Shown here piece after piece: positions 34,692 to 42,464 of a DNA stretch of 64,000 nt. This DNA comes from Maribellus luteus (GTDB lineage Bacteria > Bacteroidota > Bacteroidia > Bacteroidales > Prolixibacteraceae): contig NZ_QWGR01000008.1 of the NCBI RefSeq assembly GCF_003576475.1, forward strand, positions 142,658 to 206,657, in the 5' to 3' direction. The translations under genes were made by a program, and so were the position numbers. Position 1 is the stretch's first letter; each line of letters starts with the position of its first letter. Under the pieces are notes generated by a model. That model was not told the DNA's origin. It saw only the letters and a list, made by a program, of their open reading frames with translations, and ran no database searches.

Positions 34692-35339
34692 TTATTTAGA
34701 CGCCTTTTTGTAGCTGATCGAAATTCCCTCCCGGCTGTCTTCGTCGAAAGTTGTTTCATAATTACTCAGGCTTTCAACGTACTCCAGAAACTCGCGAATA
34801 CCGTTGGCTCTCATGGCTGTATTATGCGCGGTGAAACATCCGCCCACCTTTAGCTTCGGATCCATCGCCACGAAATAGTTCTTGTACCAGTATTTATCGG
34901 CGTCGCTGAAAACAAAGTCGTATTCGCCTTCCAATTCCGGCACCAGCTCGTGTGCATCGGCCAGCCGCGCATCAATGTACTTGGAAACACCGGCTTTTTT
35001 GAAATTGGCCTTTGCTTCGAGATACCGTTTGGTGTCGATTTCGATGGTTACCAGTTTACCTCCCGTTTTACTAAGCGCCCACGCAATCCAAATGGCCGAA
35101 TGCCCCGTAGAAGTTCCGATCTCCACGGCCTTTGTGTAACCATTCTTTACAATGATGTCGTACAAAGCCTTTCCGTCAGAAATAGGCACATTCATATCTC
35201 TCCAGTTGGTGGCATTGTCTTCCAGGAATGCCATGATTTTCTTATCAAGCTTGGTTTCAACCGGTGGATACTGGGCATTAACACTTACCGCCACAGATAG
35301 CAAGAAAACAAACAGTAGTATTCTTTTTTCAAGTTTCAT
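34692..35339 (-). CDS. Class I SAM-dependent O-methyltransferase with an export signal
   Basis: 215 residues. The first ~22 residues 'MKLEKRILLFVFLLSVAVSV' followed by 'NAQ' look like a cleavable signal peptide. The rest is an O-methyltransferase family 3-like domain: SAM motif I 'AVEIGTSTGHSAIWIAWAL', 'LVTIEIDTKRYLEAKANF', and 'EYDFVFSDADKYWYKNYF', which resembles the metal-binding DAD of catechol-type OMTs. An exported SAM-dependent enzyme is odd, because SAM is cytosolic. It may be that the hydrophobic stretch anchors the protein with the catalytic domain inside. Downstream is an APC permease gene on the same strand. Confidence 0.85.
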   Translation of the reverse strand: MKLEKRILLFVFLLSVAVSVNAQYPPVETKLDKKIMAFLEDNATNWRDMNVPISDGKALYDIIVKNGYTKAVEIGTSTGHSAIWIAWALSKTGGKLVTIEIDTKRYLEAKANFKKAGVSKYIDARLADAHELVPELEGEYDFVFSDADKYWYKNYFVAMDPKLKVGGCFTAHNTAMRANGIREFLEYVESLSNYETTFDEDSREGISISYKKASK

Positions 35340-35495
35340 TTAACGTCGATTTAGAAGTTATAAAGTTAGAATATTTCGGCGAAAATATGCCAGGTCGCGC
35401 TTTCCACGATGTTTTGTACAACATACTTTTGCAAATCAGAACACAACATAACAGGACAATGACATATGTCATTTCTACCCTCTTTCGATTTTCGC

Positions 35496-35503
35496 TATCT
35501 TTG
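35496..35503 (+). promoter_or_regulatory. -7 box of a candidate small RNA
   Basis: TATCTTTG matches TAnnTTTG. A start near 35510 would give a transcript of about 75 bases ending in the terminator at 35554-35585. No clear -33 TTG is seen. Confidence 0.5.
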
Positions 35504-35509
35504 TGATGC

Positions 35510-35586
35510 ATTTGGGATTCATCCCATATTGTGTGTTTGGGGGTTAACATTTGAGAAGGAGACTGATGAGTCTCCTTCTTTCTTTT
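35510..35586 (+). ncRNA. Candidate small RNA (~75 nt)
   Basis: A perfect -7 box (35496-35503) and a strong intrinsic terminator bracket about 75 bases without a plausible ORF. The 5' part can fold into TGGGA-TTCA-TCCCA (about 35512-35525), a GT-rich single-stranded stretch follows, and the terminator hairpin is an 11-bp perfect stem (35554-35564 with 35569-35579, loop GATG) before a T-rich tail. It is therefore a candidate free-standing sRNA, or the leader/attenuator of the downstream ppi gene. The sequence alone does not tell its target. Confidence 0.45.
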
Positions 35587-35683
35587 CCCCAAATCCCAAT
35601 CCGTTCCGATTCATCCAGTAACATTCTATCCTTAAGCCAACATTGCAATTATTTGCAGTTCCGGGAAATCCGGCAACTTTTTC

Positions 35684-35691
35684 TACATTTG
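35684..35691 (+). promoter_or_regulatory. -7 box upstream of the peptidylprolyl isomerase gene
   Basis: TACATTTG fits TAnnTTTG. The leader would be about 130 nt and contains an ATG frame of 25 codons at 35725-35802. Whether that leader ORF is translated is unknown. The stretch from 35340 to 35495 has no gene I can support. Confidence 0.45.
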
Positions 35692-35830
35692 CATTGAATT
35701 AAAGTTGATTAATATGAAATAAGCATGATAAAAAGTTCAGATCTACAACTGATTATCCGTCAGCACGACGGGCGTGCAAATTTCATGCATCGATTGACGT
35801 AGCATTAAAAACAAACAATATTTAAGTAAT

Positions 35831-36268
35831 ATGAAAATAGCAGAAATTCACACCGAGAAAGGGGTAATGAAAGTTAAGTTTTTCGAAGAAGATGCCCCGG
35901 GAACCGTTTCGAATTTTATCAATTTGTCGGAATCCGGTTATTACGATGGTCTTACCTTTCACCGGGTAATTCCCAATTTCGTAATTCAGGGAGGATGCCC
36001 CGACGGAACCGGAGCCGGTGGCCCGGGTTACACCATCAAATGCGAACTCGACGGAAACAATCAGTACCACGACCGCGGTGTACTTTCAATGGCTCATGCT
36101 GGAAGAAATACCGGTGGCTCGCAGTTTTTTATTTGCCATAACCGCGAAAACACCCAACACCTCGACCGTCATCACACTTGTTTTGGAAAAGTGTTTGAAG
36201 GTTTGGAAGTGATTGATGCCATCCGCGCAGGAGATGTAATTGAGAAAATCATCATTACCGAAGGCTAA
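35831..36268 (+). CDS. Cyclophilin-type peptidylprolyl cis-trans isomerase
   Basis: 145 residues, the size of PpiB-type cyclophilins without signal peptide, so it acts in the cytoplasm on prolyl bonds in folding proteins. The signature motifs are '[19 protein letters not shown]', with the active-site Arg in FHR, '[16 protein letters not shown]', a near-consensus M-A-x-x-G-x-x-x-G-S-Q-F-F, and '[19 protein letters not shown]'. It has His in HHTCFG in place of the more usual LDG-HTVFG. It follows a candidate leader and ends before a good terminator. Confidence 0.95.
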   Translation: MKIAEIHTEKGVMKVKFFEEDAPGTVSNFINLSESGYYDGLTFHRVIPNFVIQGGCPDGTGAGGPGYTIKCELDGNNQYHDRGVLSMAHAGRNTGGSQFFICHNRENTQHLDRHHTCFGKVFEGLEVIDAIRAGDVIEKIIITEG

Positions 36269-36285
36269 GCAAAATTGCATATAAC

Positions 36286-36318
36286 AAAAGGGGAAGTGTT
36301 CAACATTTCCCCTTTTTT
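36286..36318 (+). terminator. Intrinsic terminator of the peptidylprolyl isomerase gene
   Basis: AAAAGGGGAAGTG (36286-36298) pairs with CATTTCCCCTTTT (36304-36316) with one G-T pair, followed by T residues. Confidence 0.85.
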
Positions 36319-36365
36319 GTTTGCGCTCGCATCTTTATTGTATCTTTCGCTCTCTCATTTAAATT

Positions 36366-37055
36366 ATGATCCGCGCGTTTACATATGAATTTGAAGAATT
36401 GGGCGTAATCCCCGCCGACCTTTACGATTTGATGGGGTTTGAGGAAGATCTTCCTGAACCTTTTCCCGAGATGATTGCATATGCGCTTAGTAAGGCTCCC
36501 CAACTTTTTAACATCCGTGGTGGCTTCAAACGGTTTGAAAGCATTGAAGTAAATCTCCTAAATGAAACACTGAAGCTGGAAAATGAGCTTTTTCATCCGT
36601 CGAAAATTGTTACTACCCAACTACGAAAATCAAGCGCTGCAGCCCTTTTTGTTTGCACTGCAGGCGAAGGTATTTCAAACCATGCAGCTAAAACAACAAA
36701 AAATGACCCGGTGCTGGCCTATATTTTTGACGTACTGGGATCAGTAACGGTGGAGAAAGCGATGGATAACATTCAAATGGAATTGAATCATGAGGTAAAA
36801 CAGGAAGGCATGAACATTTCGGACCGTTACTCGCCCGGGTACTGCAACTGGAGTGTGAGCGAGCAACAGAAGCTTTTCTCCCTGCTTCCCAAGAACTTTT
36901 GCGGCGTCACTCTTTCCGCCTCATCGCTCATGCACCCCATCAAATCGATTAGCGGAATTATCGGAATTGGCACCGGCCTTACGCAAAAAGGCTATCAGTG
37001 CAAGTGGTGCTCCGACACCAACTGTATCTTCCGCCGAATAAAACGCACCAAGTAA
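36366..37055 (+). CDS. Stand-alone methionine synthase activation-domain protein
   Basis: 229 residues. It corresponds to the AdoMet-binding reactivation domain of cobalamin-dependent methionine synthase (MetH): 'SDRYSPGYCNWSVSEQQKLF', 'LPKNFCGVTLSASSLMHPI', then 'KSISGIIGIGTGL'. RYSPGYxxWxxxEQ is the SAM-binding motif. MetH usually carries this domain at its own C-terminus, and it remethylates cob(II)alamin with SAM. Here it is a separate protein and ends in a Cys-rich tail 'CKWCSDTNCIFRR' absent from the fused form. No MetH gene is in the window. It is probably a reactivase for a MetH lacking the domain. Confidence 0.88.
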   Translation: MIRAFTYEFEELGVIPADLYDLMGFEEDLPEPFPEMIAYALSKAPQLFNIRGGFKRFESIEVNLLNETLKLENELFHPSKIVTTQLRKSSAAALFVCTAGEGISNHAAKTTKNDPVLAYIFDVLGSVTVEKAMDNIQMELNHEVKQEGMNISDRYSPGYCNWSVSEQQKLFSLLPKNFCGVTLSASSLMHPIKSISGIIGIGTGLTQKGYQCKWCSDTNCIFRRIKRTK

Positions 37056-37252
37056 ACTTATATATATCAGTAAGTTTTAACTAAACTTTTCACGAATTCA
37101 AAAAAAATAGGTAGGTACTATTGCAAATGTCGGATTAAGGATATTTATTTGTCGAAGAAAAATGACAGTTTATTGTACGAGTTCAATGAAGGGATGCCCC
37201 GGCGTCTGTGTTATGAAATATTTAGTAAACAATAACTTAACTGGCTACAAAA

Positions 37253-37651
37253 ATGACAATTAGCAAACCCAGAGTAATAAAAGATTATAACAAGCTTGAT
37301 AAAGAATTACAACAACAAATCAAGCTGATTTATGCCGATGGCTTCGCCGACAACCTTATCCATTTCTTTGACAAAAACGGGCAAAAAATTACCGTTCTTC
37401 CGTTCGAAACAGAGGATAAGTACTACATGTTAAGAATGACAGAAAACGAAGCGGTTGCATTGGTTGACGAGGACGATGACTACGATGATGAAGGATTCCT
37501 GAAGGATGAAGTAAAACAGGAATACGAAGACAAGTATTCTGAGCTGGATCACATCGCCGACAAGTTAAACGATGATGAGGATATTCCGGATGATGACGAT
37601 GACGACGATGATGATGGTGGAGACGACGAAGGAGACGACGACGATTTCTAA
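37253..37651 (+). CDS. Conserved Bacteroidota protein with poly-acidic tail
   Basis: 132 residues. The N-terminal ~70 residues form a compact domain ('PRVIKDYNKLDKELQQQIKL', 'LPFETEDKYYMLRMTENEAV'). The C-terminal ~60 residues are almost only Asp and Glu with a few Gly ('DDEDIPDDDDDDDDDGGDDE'). I recall homologues with the same layout in other Bacteroidota, sometimes mislabelled as primase. No function is established. It has its own terminator directly after it and no operon partner. The tail could bind metal ions or basic proteins, but that is speculative. Confidence 0.8.
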   Translation: MTISKPRVIKDYNKLDKELQQQIKLIYADGFADNLIHFFDKNGQKITVLPFETEDKYYMLRMTENEAVALVDEDDDYDDEGFLKDEVKQEYEDKYSELDHIADKLNDDEDIPDDDDDDDDDGGDDEGDDDDF

Positions 37652-37655
37652 AATA

Positions 37656-37685
37656 AAAAGGCTGGTTCTTACCAGCCTTTTCTTT
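37656..37685 (+). terminator. Intrinsic terminator of the acidic-tail gene
   Basis: AAAAGGCTGGT (37656-37666) pairs perfectly with ACCAGCCTTTT (37671-37681), loop TCTT, followed by T-rich sequence. From here to 37900 no gene or other feature is seen. Confidence 0.9.
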
Positions 37686-37959
37686 TTCCATTCGTTTGCC
37701 TTAAGTACCCCGGCATAGTCAATATCACCACCCAAAAAGCCGATTCGTTTTTACAAAGCCCTTTTACCTGATTTATCAAGAAGCCCCCGGGAATTGCCAC
37801 GAACTTAATTCTTCTCAAGAAAAGAGGGATTTGGGATGATTTTATTTGTTACTTACTATCTCCACACATTCTGGAATCGCAATTTTTACCAACAAAAAAA
37901 GGAACTCATTGCTGAATTCCTTCTCTTTGGTTGACCTGCCAGGGCTCGAACCTGGACTC

Positions 37960-38023
37960 CCCGCCCGAACGTACCTAATTCCTACTTTCCTCTAATATTT
38001 TTATCTTGTTCGGTACGGGCGGG
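37960..38023. repeat. Palindromic repeat, copy A
   Basis: 64 bases that start CCCGCCCGAACGTACC and end GGTACGGGCGGG, so the ends can pair to form a GC-rich stem with an AT-rich middle. It begins exactly at the point where the tRNA-Gln copy is broken. It has no ORF. It resembles REP/BIME-type intergenic repeats in architecture. Confidence 0.75.
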
Positions 38024-38091
38024 CCCGCCCGAATTTACCTAACATGCTCCTTTTGACCGATAATGTTTTTCCCTCGTTCGGTACGGGCGGG
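38024..38091. repeat. Palindromic repeat, copy B
   Basis: 68 bases that start CCCGCCCGAATTTACC and end GGTACGGGCGGG. It is arranged head to tail with copy A, and the join GGGCGGG-CCCGCCC is itself a perfect palindrome. The middle is similar to that of copy A but has diverged. After its last base the tRNA-Gln homology resumes with no extra base. Confidence 0.75.
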
Positions 38092-38141
38092 TTCTGAACC
38101 AAAATCAGACGTGTTCCAATTTTATATCAATATTAGTAGAA

Positions 38142-38390
38142 TTAGGGTAGTCTGAGTTTGTGTTTCAAAAATCGTCTCCCTGAAGCTGTTTTGAAATATT
38201 TTTCTCTTTTTATTGCCTCTTCCCGGGTGTCAAATTTTTCAAAATAGACCAAGGACCAAGGGATAAAGGGTTTTGTAGATTGTGTTTGTCCGGTATTGTG
38301 CTGATTGACTCTTATCTGGATATCTTGACAATGTCCCTTATAGAGCCGATTGTATTTTTGAGAATATAAAACATAGGCGAAGTAGGGCAT
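38142..38390 (-). CDS. GIY-YIG family endonuclease
   Basis: 82 residues from ATG 38390; an ATG at 38414 adds eight weak residues. This is the single-domain GIY-YIG nuclease size. The two signature strands appear as 'YFAYVLYSQKYNRLYKGHC', with YVL for GIY and YKG for YIG. The catalytic-region 'IQIRVNQHNTG' carries the conserved Arg and His-Asn, and 'YFEKFDTREEAIKREKYFK' supplies the metal-binding Glu. GIY-YIG domains cut DNA and occur in repair enzymes and homing endonucleases. The gene lies between the intact tRNA-Gln and its broken duplicate, in the same orientation, and its stop is only about 20 bases from the duplicate. It may be the agent or cargo of the duplication. Confidence 0.9.
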   Translation of the reverse strand: MPYFAYVLYSQKYNRLYKGHCQDIQIRVNQHNTGQTQSTKPFIPWSLVYFEKFDTREEAIKREKYFKTASGRRFLKHKLRLP

Positions 38391-38424
38391 ATTGAGTTGT
38401 AATGTGATTTGCACCCTAATTTAA

Positions 38425-38454
38425 AAAGAAAAAAGGAACTCATTGCTGAATTCC
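38425..38454 (-). terminator. Terminator of tRNA-Gln
   Basis: On the minus strand GGAATTCA-GCAA-TGAGTTCC (38454-38435) folds with one mismatch, followed by a T-rich run. The same hairpin is present after the partial tRNA copy at 37920-37901. Confidence 0.7.
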
Positions 38455-38463
38455 TCTCTTTGG

Positions 38464-38536
38464 TTGACCTGCCAGGGCTCGAACCTGGACTCTTCTGAAC
38501 CAAAATCAGACGTGTTGCCAATTACACCACAGGTCA
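38464..38536 (-). tRNA. tRNA-Gln (TTG)
   Basis: Complete cloverleaf on the minus strand. The acceptor TGACCTG (38536-38530) pairs with CAGGTCA (38471-38465), discriminator A at 38464. The anticodon stem TCTGA/TCAGA encloses loop TTTTGGT with anticodon TTG, and the T arm is CCAGG-TTCGAGC-CTGG. CCA is not encoded. Confidence 0.96.
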
Positions 38537-38567
38537 GTCCTTTTGTGCCCTTTTGTTAAGGACGGTG

Positions 38568-38596
38568 CAAAAGTATAAAAAAAATTTATTCTGCAA
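38568..38596 (-). promoter_or_regulatory. Promoter of tRNA-Gln
   Basis: On the minus strand TTG (38596-38594), 18 bases, then TACTTTTG (38575-38568), a perfect TAnnTTTG. The predicted start is about 25 bases before the tRNA. Confidence 0.72.
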
Positions 38597-38772
38597 GGAC
38601 CCTACTGTTATTTTTTAATTTTTCATTCTTTCCGGGGTGTATACGTGCGAGTTAGAAGTTGCAAAAAGGCGTAAAAGCTGTAAAAAAGGGGCATTTTGCC
38701 GGTAAATAATCTATGACCTTCTCAAAAATTCACCTCCGAAGCGATTTCGGGGTGTTAATTGGTTTAAAACTT

Positions 38773-38780
38773 TATCTTTG
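38773..38780 (+). promoter_or_regulatory. -7 box of the DUF2723 gene
   Basis: TATCTTTG matches TAnnTTTG and lies 13 bases before ATG 38794. It may favour the second ATG at 38803, which would leave a leader of about 16 bases. Confidence 0.5.
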
Positions 38781-38793
38781 CCAGTAATCAAAA

Positions 38794-41700
38794 ATGCCGA
38801 TTATGCAGCACACCAAACTTATCAATAATATTCTTGGTTGGATTGTATTTGTTATTGCCGCCGTTACCTATTTGGTAACCATGGAACCTACTGTAAGCTG
38901 GTGGGACTGTGGCGAGTTTATTACCAGTGCATTCAAGCTCGAAGTGGGCCATCCTCCGGGTGCTCCAACATTTATGATTTTAGGGCGGATTTTCACACTG
39001 TTTGCACCCGATCCTACCAAAGCGGCAGTGATGGTGAACTCCCTGTCGGCCCTGGCAAGTGCGGGCACCATTATGATTCTTTACTGGACCATCGTACATC
39101 TTGCGCGTAAGCTGTTTGCTGAAGAGCAGTTGTCGGCAGGCGAGCAAATGGCTGTTTGGGGAAGTGGTTTGGTAGGCGCGCTGGCTTTTACGTTTACCGA
39201 TTCATTCTGGTTCTCAGCCGTTGAAGGCGAGGTGTATGCGCTGTCGTCATTTTTTACAGCCGTGGTTTTCTGGGCCATTCTGAAATGGGAAACAGTGGCC
39301 GACCAGAAACATTCGAACCGCTGGCTGATTCTGATTGCCTACCTGGTGGGCTTGTCAATCGGGGTTCACCTGCTCAACCTGCTGGCTATTCCCGCAATTG
39401 GGTTGGTATATTATTTTAAGAAATACGAATTTTCATGGAAAGGCGTTATCTCCGCCTTAATTGCCTCCATGGGTATTCTTCTCGGAATTCAGTACGGAAT
39501 TATTCCCGGACTTCCTCATATTGCTTTTGTGATCGACCGGATTTTTGTGAATGGCTTTGGATTGCCTTTTAATTCGGGTATCATTTTTATGTTTGTGTTG
39601 ATGGCTGCAGCTGCGGTGTGGGGACTTCGCTATACCCGAAACCGGAGAATGGTGGTTTGGAATACGGCCATCACGATAGTAATGGTCATCATTATCGGGT
39701 ACTCGTCGTTTGGATTAATTGTGATCCGGGCGTCGGCCAACCCGCCAATGAACCAAAACGCACCCGACAATGCCTTTTCGCTGGTGCGTTATTTAAACCG
39801 CGAACAATATGGCGACCGTCCGTTGTTTTACGGTCCTTATTACAACGCTCCGAGAATTGCCAATGGCGAACCAAAAGATCAATACAATAAAGTTGACGGA
39901 AAATACAAAATGACCGGTTCGATGCCCGGTTCGCTGGTTTACGACAAGAAAATGGAAACCATTTTCCCGAGGATGTACAGCAGCACCGATAATCACGTGC
40001 GGGCTTACAAAGACTGGGGCAGGATAAAAGGAACGCCGGTCAGGGTTCGCGAGCGGGGCGAAGTAAAAACACTGATGAAACCCACTTTTACTGAAAACCT
40101 GCGGTTCTTTTTTTCTTACCAACTGGGGCACATGTACATGCGTTATTTTATGTGGAACTTTGTGGGAAGGCAGAACGATGTACAGGGACACGGCGAATTT
40201 TCGAACGGAAACTGGGTGAGCGGCATCGAGGCTTTTGACAAGGTGAAAGTGGGACCGCGTGCAGAAATGCCCGATTTCATGAAAAACGACGCCAGCCGAA
40301 ATGTATATTATTTTCTTCCGCTTCTTTTCGGGTTGATAGGTATGTTTTACCAATACAACCAGGGAAAAAAAGGGAAGGAAACATTTGCCGTTACCATGAT
40401 GCTTTTCGTACTCACGGGGATCGCCATTGTGGTTTACCTGAACCAGAATCCTTACCAGCCTCGCGAACGCGACTATGCTTACGCCGGATCGTTTTATGCC
40501 TTTGCCATTTGGATTGGGCTGGCAGTGCCCGCGCTCTACAGCATTGTACGTAAAGTGCTGAAAGGAACCCCGGGAGCCGTATTGGTTACCGCGTTGTCGT
40601 TGGTTTTGGTGCCCGGAATACTGGCTTCGCAAAACTGGGATGATCACGATCGTTCGGGTAAATACATGACCCGCGATTATGCCAAAAACTACCTTGAATC
40701 GTGTGCGCCCAATGCCATTTTATTTACCTACGGCGATAACGATACTTTCCCGCTTTGGTATGTGCAGGAAGTGGAAGGCGTGCGTCCCGATATCAAAATC
40801 ATCAACATCAGTTACCTGGGGATGGATTGGTATATTTACCAGCAACAGTTCACTACCAACGATGCTCCGCCTGTTCCCTTCACATTCTCCCGCGATAAAT
40901 ATTACATGGGGCGAATGGATGCCATATTGTTCCAGGAGCGATTTAAAGAATCAGTGGAGTTAAGCGATGCGATGGAATTTCTGGGAAGCGATGATGTTCG
41001 TACAAAAGTAAAAGTTACTTCGGGTGAGATGATCGATTACCTGCCTTCTAAAGATTTTCATATTACTGTTGACAAGCAAAAGGTACTGGAAACCGGAACC
41101 GTAAAGCCTGAAAATGCAAATTTGATTGCCGACCGCGTTGAGTTTTCTATCAATAAAAGCATGATCGGGAAAAGCGAAATGGCGGTGCTGAACATGATTG
41201 CTGCCAACAACTGGGAGCGTCCGATTTACATTGACCACAGCCTTCTGTATACCGGGAATGTTCATTTTCTTGACTGGCTGCAGTTTGAAGGGCTTGCCTA
41301 CCGTTTTGTGCCGATAAAAACACAGCGCCAGGGAATAATGAGTGGCCGTATTGATTCTGATATTCTTTACGACAATGTGATGAACAAATTTGTGTGGGGG
41401 AATGTGAACGATCCGAATATTCACATGGACGAATACAACCGGAAGCAGATCAATATTATGCAAACCCGTTATATGTTTGCGCGTTTGGCTGAAGCTTTGA
41501 TTCAGAAAGGAGAAAAGGAAAAAGCCGTTGAAGTGATTGACCGGTTGTTTGAACTTTTCCCGAACGAGGCTATTCCTTATACCTACGACTCGTTCCCGGC
41601 TGTAGAACAATATTACCGGGCAGGTGCATCGGATAAGGCCAATGAAGTGGTTCGTATAATGGCCCAAAACAGCCTGGGGATTTTAAATTATTATGCTTCG

Positions 41701-41859
41701 TTACCTGAAAGGCTGGCCGCAGCGATAGAGTCGGATCAAGACACGGAGATGAGAAACCTGAGAAACCTTATTGTGATTACCCGTAATTACAAACAGGAAG
41801 AACTGAACAAGGAAATTGACGACCAGTTGCAGGCGTTAATAGCGAAGCTTTCGAGTTAG
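38794..41859 (+). CDS. DUF2723 (TMEM260-like) membrane protein
   Basis: 1021 residues. The N-terminal ~600 residues contain about a dozen hydrophobic helices in glycosyltransferase-C style, with 'MEPTVSWWDCGEFITSAFKL' and 'GHPPGAPTFMILGRIF' near the N-terminus, the most conserved part of DUF2723. The soluble C-terminal ~400 residues include 'ILFTYGDNDTFPLWYVQEVE'. The vertebrate member TMEM260 is a protein O-mannosyltransferase, so a glycosyl transfer from a lipid-linked sugar at the periplasmic face is plausible, but the bacterial substrate is not established. The start is ATG 38794 or ATG 38803. A long lone gene with its own promoter. Confidence 0.9.
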   Translation: MPIMQHTKLINNILGWIVFVIAAVTYLVTMEPTVSWWDCGEFITSAFKLEVGHPPGAPTFMILGRIFTLFAPDPTKAAVMVNSLSALASAGTIMILYWTIVHLARKLFAEEQLSAGEQMAVWGSGLVGALAFTFTDSFWFSAVEGEVYALSSFFTAVVFWAILKWETVADQKHSNRWLILIAYLVGLSIGVHLLNLLAIPAIGLVYYFKKYEFSWKGVISALIASMGILLGIQYGIIPGLPHIAFVIDRIFVNGFGLPFNSGIIFMFVLMAAAAVWGLRYTRNRRMVVWNTAITIVMVIIIGYSSFGLIVIRASANPPMNQNAPDNAFSLVRYLNREQYGDRPLFYGPYYNAPRIANGEPKDQYNKVDGKYKMTGSMPGSLVYDKKMETIFPRMYSSTDNHVRAYKDWGRIKGTPVRVRERGEVKTLMKPTFTENLRFFFSYQLGHMYMRYFMWNFVGRQNDVQGHGEFSNGNWVSGIEAFDKVKVGPRAEMPDFMKNDASRNVYYFLPLLFGLIGMFYQYNQGKKGKETFAVTMMLFVLTGIAIVVYLNQNPYQPRERDYAYAGSFYAFAIWIGLAVPALYSIVRKVLKGTPGAVLVTALSLVLVPGILASQNWDDHDRSGKYMTRDYAKNYLESCAPNAILFTYGDNDTFPLWYVQEVEGVRPDIKIINISYLGMDWYIYQQQFTTNDAPPVPFTFSRDKYYMGRMDAILFQERFKESVELSDAMEFLGSDDVRTKVKVTSGEMIDYLPSKDFHITVDKQKVLETGTVKPENANLIADRVEFSINKSMIGKSEMAVLNMIAANNWERPIYIDHSLLYTGNVHFLDWLQFEGLAYRFVPIKTQRQGIMSGRIDSDILYDNVMNKFVWGNVNDPNIHMDEYNRKQINIMQTRYMFARLAEALIQKGEKEKAVEVIDRLFELFPNEAIPYTYDSFPAVEQYYRAGASDKANEVVRIMAQNSLGILNYYASLPERLAAAIESDQDTEMRNLRNLIVITRNYKQEELNKEIDDQLQALIAKLSS

Positions 41860-41866
41860 AGAGGCA

Positions 41867-42397
41867 TTAACGCGCCCTGATTTGTTTTTGAAGTTTCTGT
41901 ACCAGCTTTTTTCCACGGCTTACAATTCCGGGAGTGGGATGAAATTCCATTTCCTGCAAAATAATTTCGAGCAGCTCGGGCTTTAGCTCCGGTTCGGTTT
42001 CAGAGATATTGTAAAGAATTTGCATGGCATGAACCCGGTTGGCTATGGGCTCTTTATCTGAAGTAAAGGTATCCAGGCAATAATCCATCAGAAAACCCGA
42101 AGTATTCGGAAGAACCCGGTTCTGGCTGATCAGCTTTAGTAAATGTCGTTTCTTTCCATGGTGTTTTTCTGTTTTTAGCTGTGCGATCATCTCCGGCAGA
42201 TAAGGTATAATTTCTTGCGGCCGACTGTCGTGCAGCTTGTCAGCCAGGTACAAAGCCCTCCAGCTGTTGGGATTGCTACTATGGATAGCAACTTTCATTA
42301 AAACAGGAACGTATTCCGGATTTTGTTCGATTTGCTGAAGTGCAAACTGAAAATTCTGCCAGCTTTCTATCACCTTCAGTAGGTCGTTTTCTGTCAT
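41867..42397 (-). CDS. HEAT-repeat-like protein
   Basis: 176 residues, soluble and helical throughout. Repeated units such as 'VPVLMKVAIHSSNPNSWRAL', 'IIPYLPEMIAQLKTEKHHGK' and 'ELKPELLEIILQEMEFHP' are consistent with HEAT/ARM-type helical repeats. Their function is usually protein binding. No catalytic motif is seen. The gene is convergent with the DUF2723 gene, with only seven bases between the stops, and divergent from the Nudix gene. I cannot assign a role. Confidence 0.65.
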   Translation of the reverse strand: MTENDLLKVIESWQNFQFALQQIEQNPEYVPVLMKVAIHSSNPNSWRALYLADKLHDSRPQEIIPYLPEMIAQLKTEKHHGKKRHLLKLISQNRVLPNTSGFLMDYCLDTFTSDKEPIANRVHAMQILYNISETEPELKPELLEIILQEMEFHPTPGIVSRGKKLVQKLQKQIRAR

Positions 42398-42464
42398 GCC
42401 CCATGGTTTTGAACAAAGATAGACAGAAAGACCAATTGCCCGTAAACTTTTCTATTTTTAGAAA

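Larger units (their letters stand above)
37931..38122 (-). pseudogene. Partial tRNA-Gln copy interrupted by a palindromic repeat pair
   Basis: Read on the minus strand, 38122-38092 repeats the end of the D arm and the whole anticodon arm of the intact tRNA-Gln (38464-38536), with the same anticodon TTG. After a 132-base insertion, 37959-37931 repeats the T arm and the 3' acceptor strand. The 5' acceptor strand and the first part of the D arm are missing, and one base near the D arm is lost. The homology continues through the tRNA's terminator hairpin (37901-37920). It cannot fold as a tRNA, so it is a duplicated, then disrupted fragment. Confidence 0.85.

Noticed and set aside
37389..37691. 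Arg/His-rich minus-strand ORF
   Set aside because: It is the complement of the Asp codons in the acidic-tail gene; the odd composition is an artefact.
37960..38091. CRISPR-like array
   Set aside because: Only two units, joined without spacers and with palindromic ends; this is a repeat pair, not a CRISPR array, and no cas gene is present.
39793..40647. 284-residue minus-strand ORF
   Set aside because: Antisense shadow of the DUF2723 gene, with no family features.
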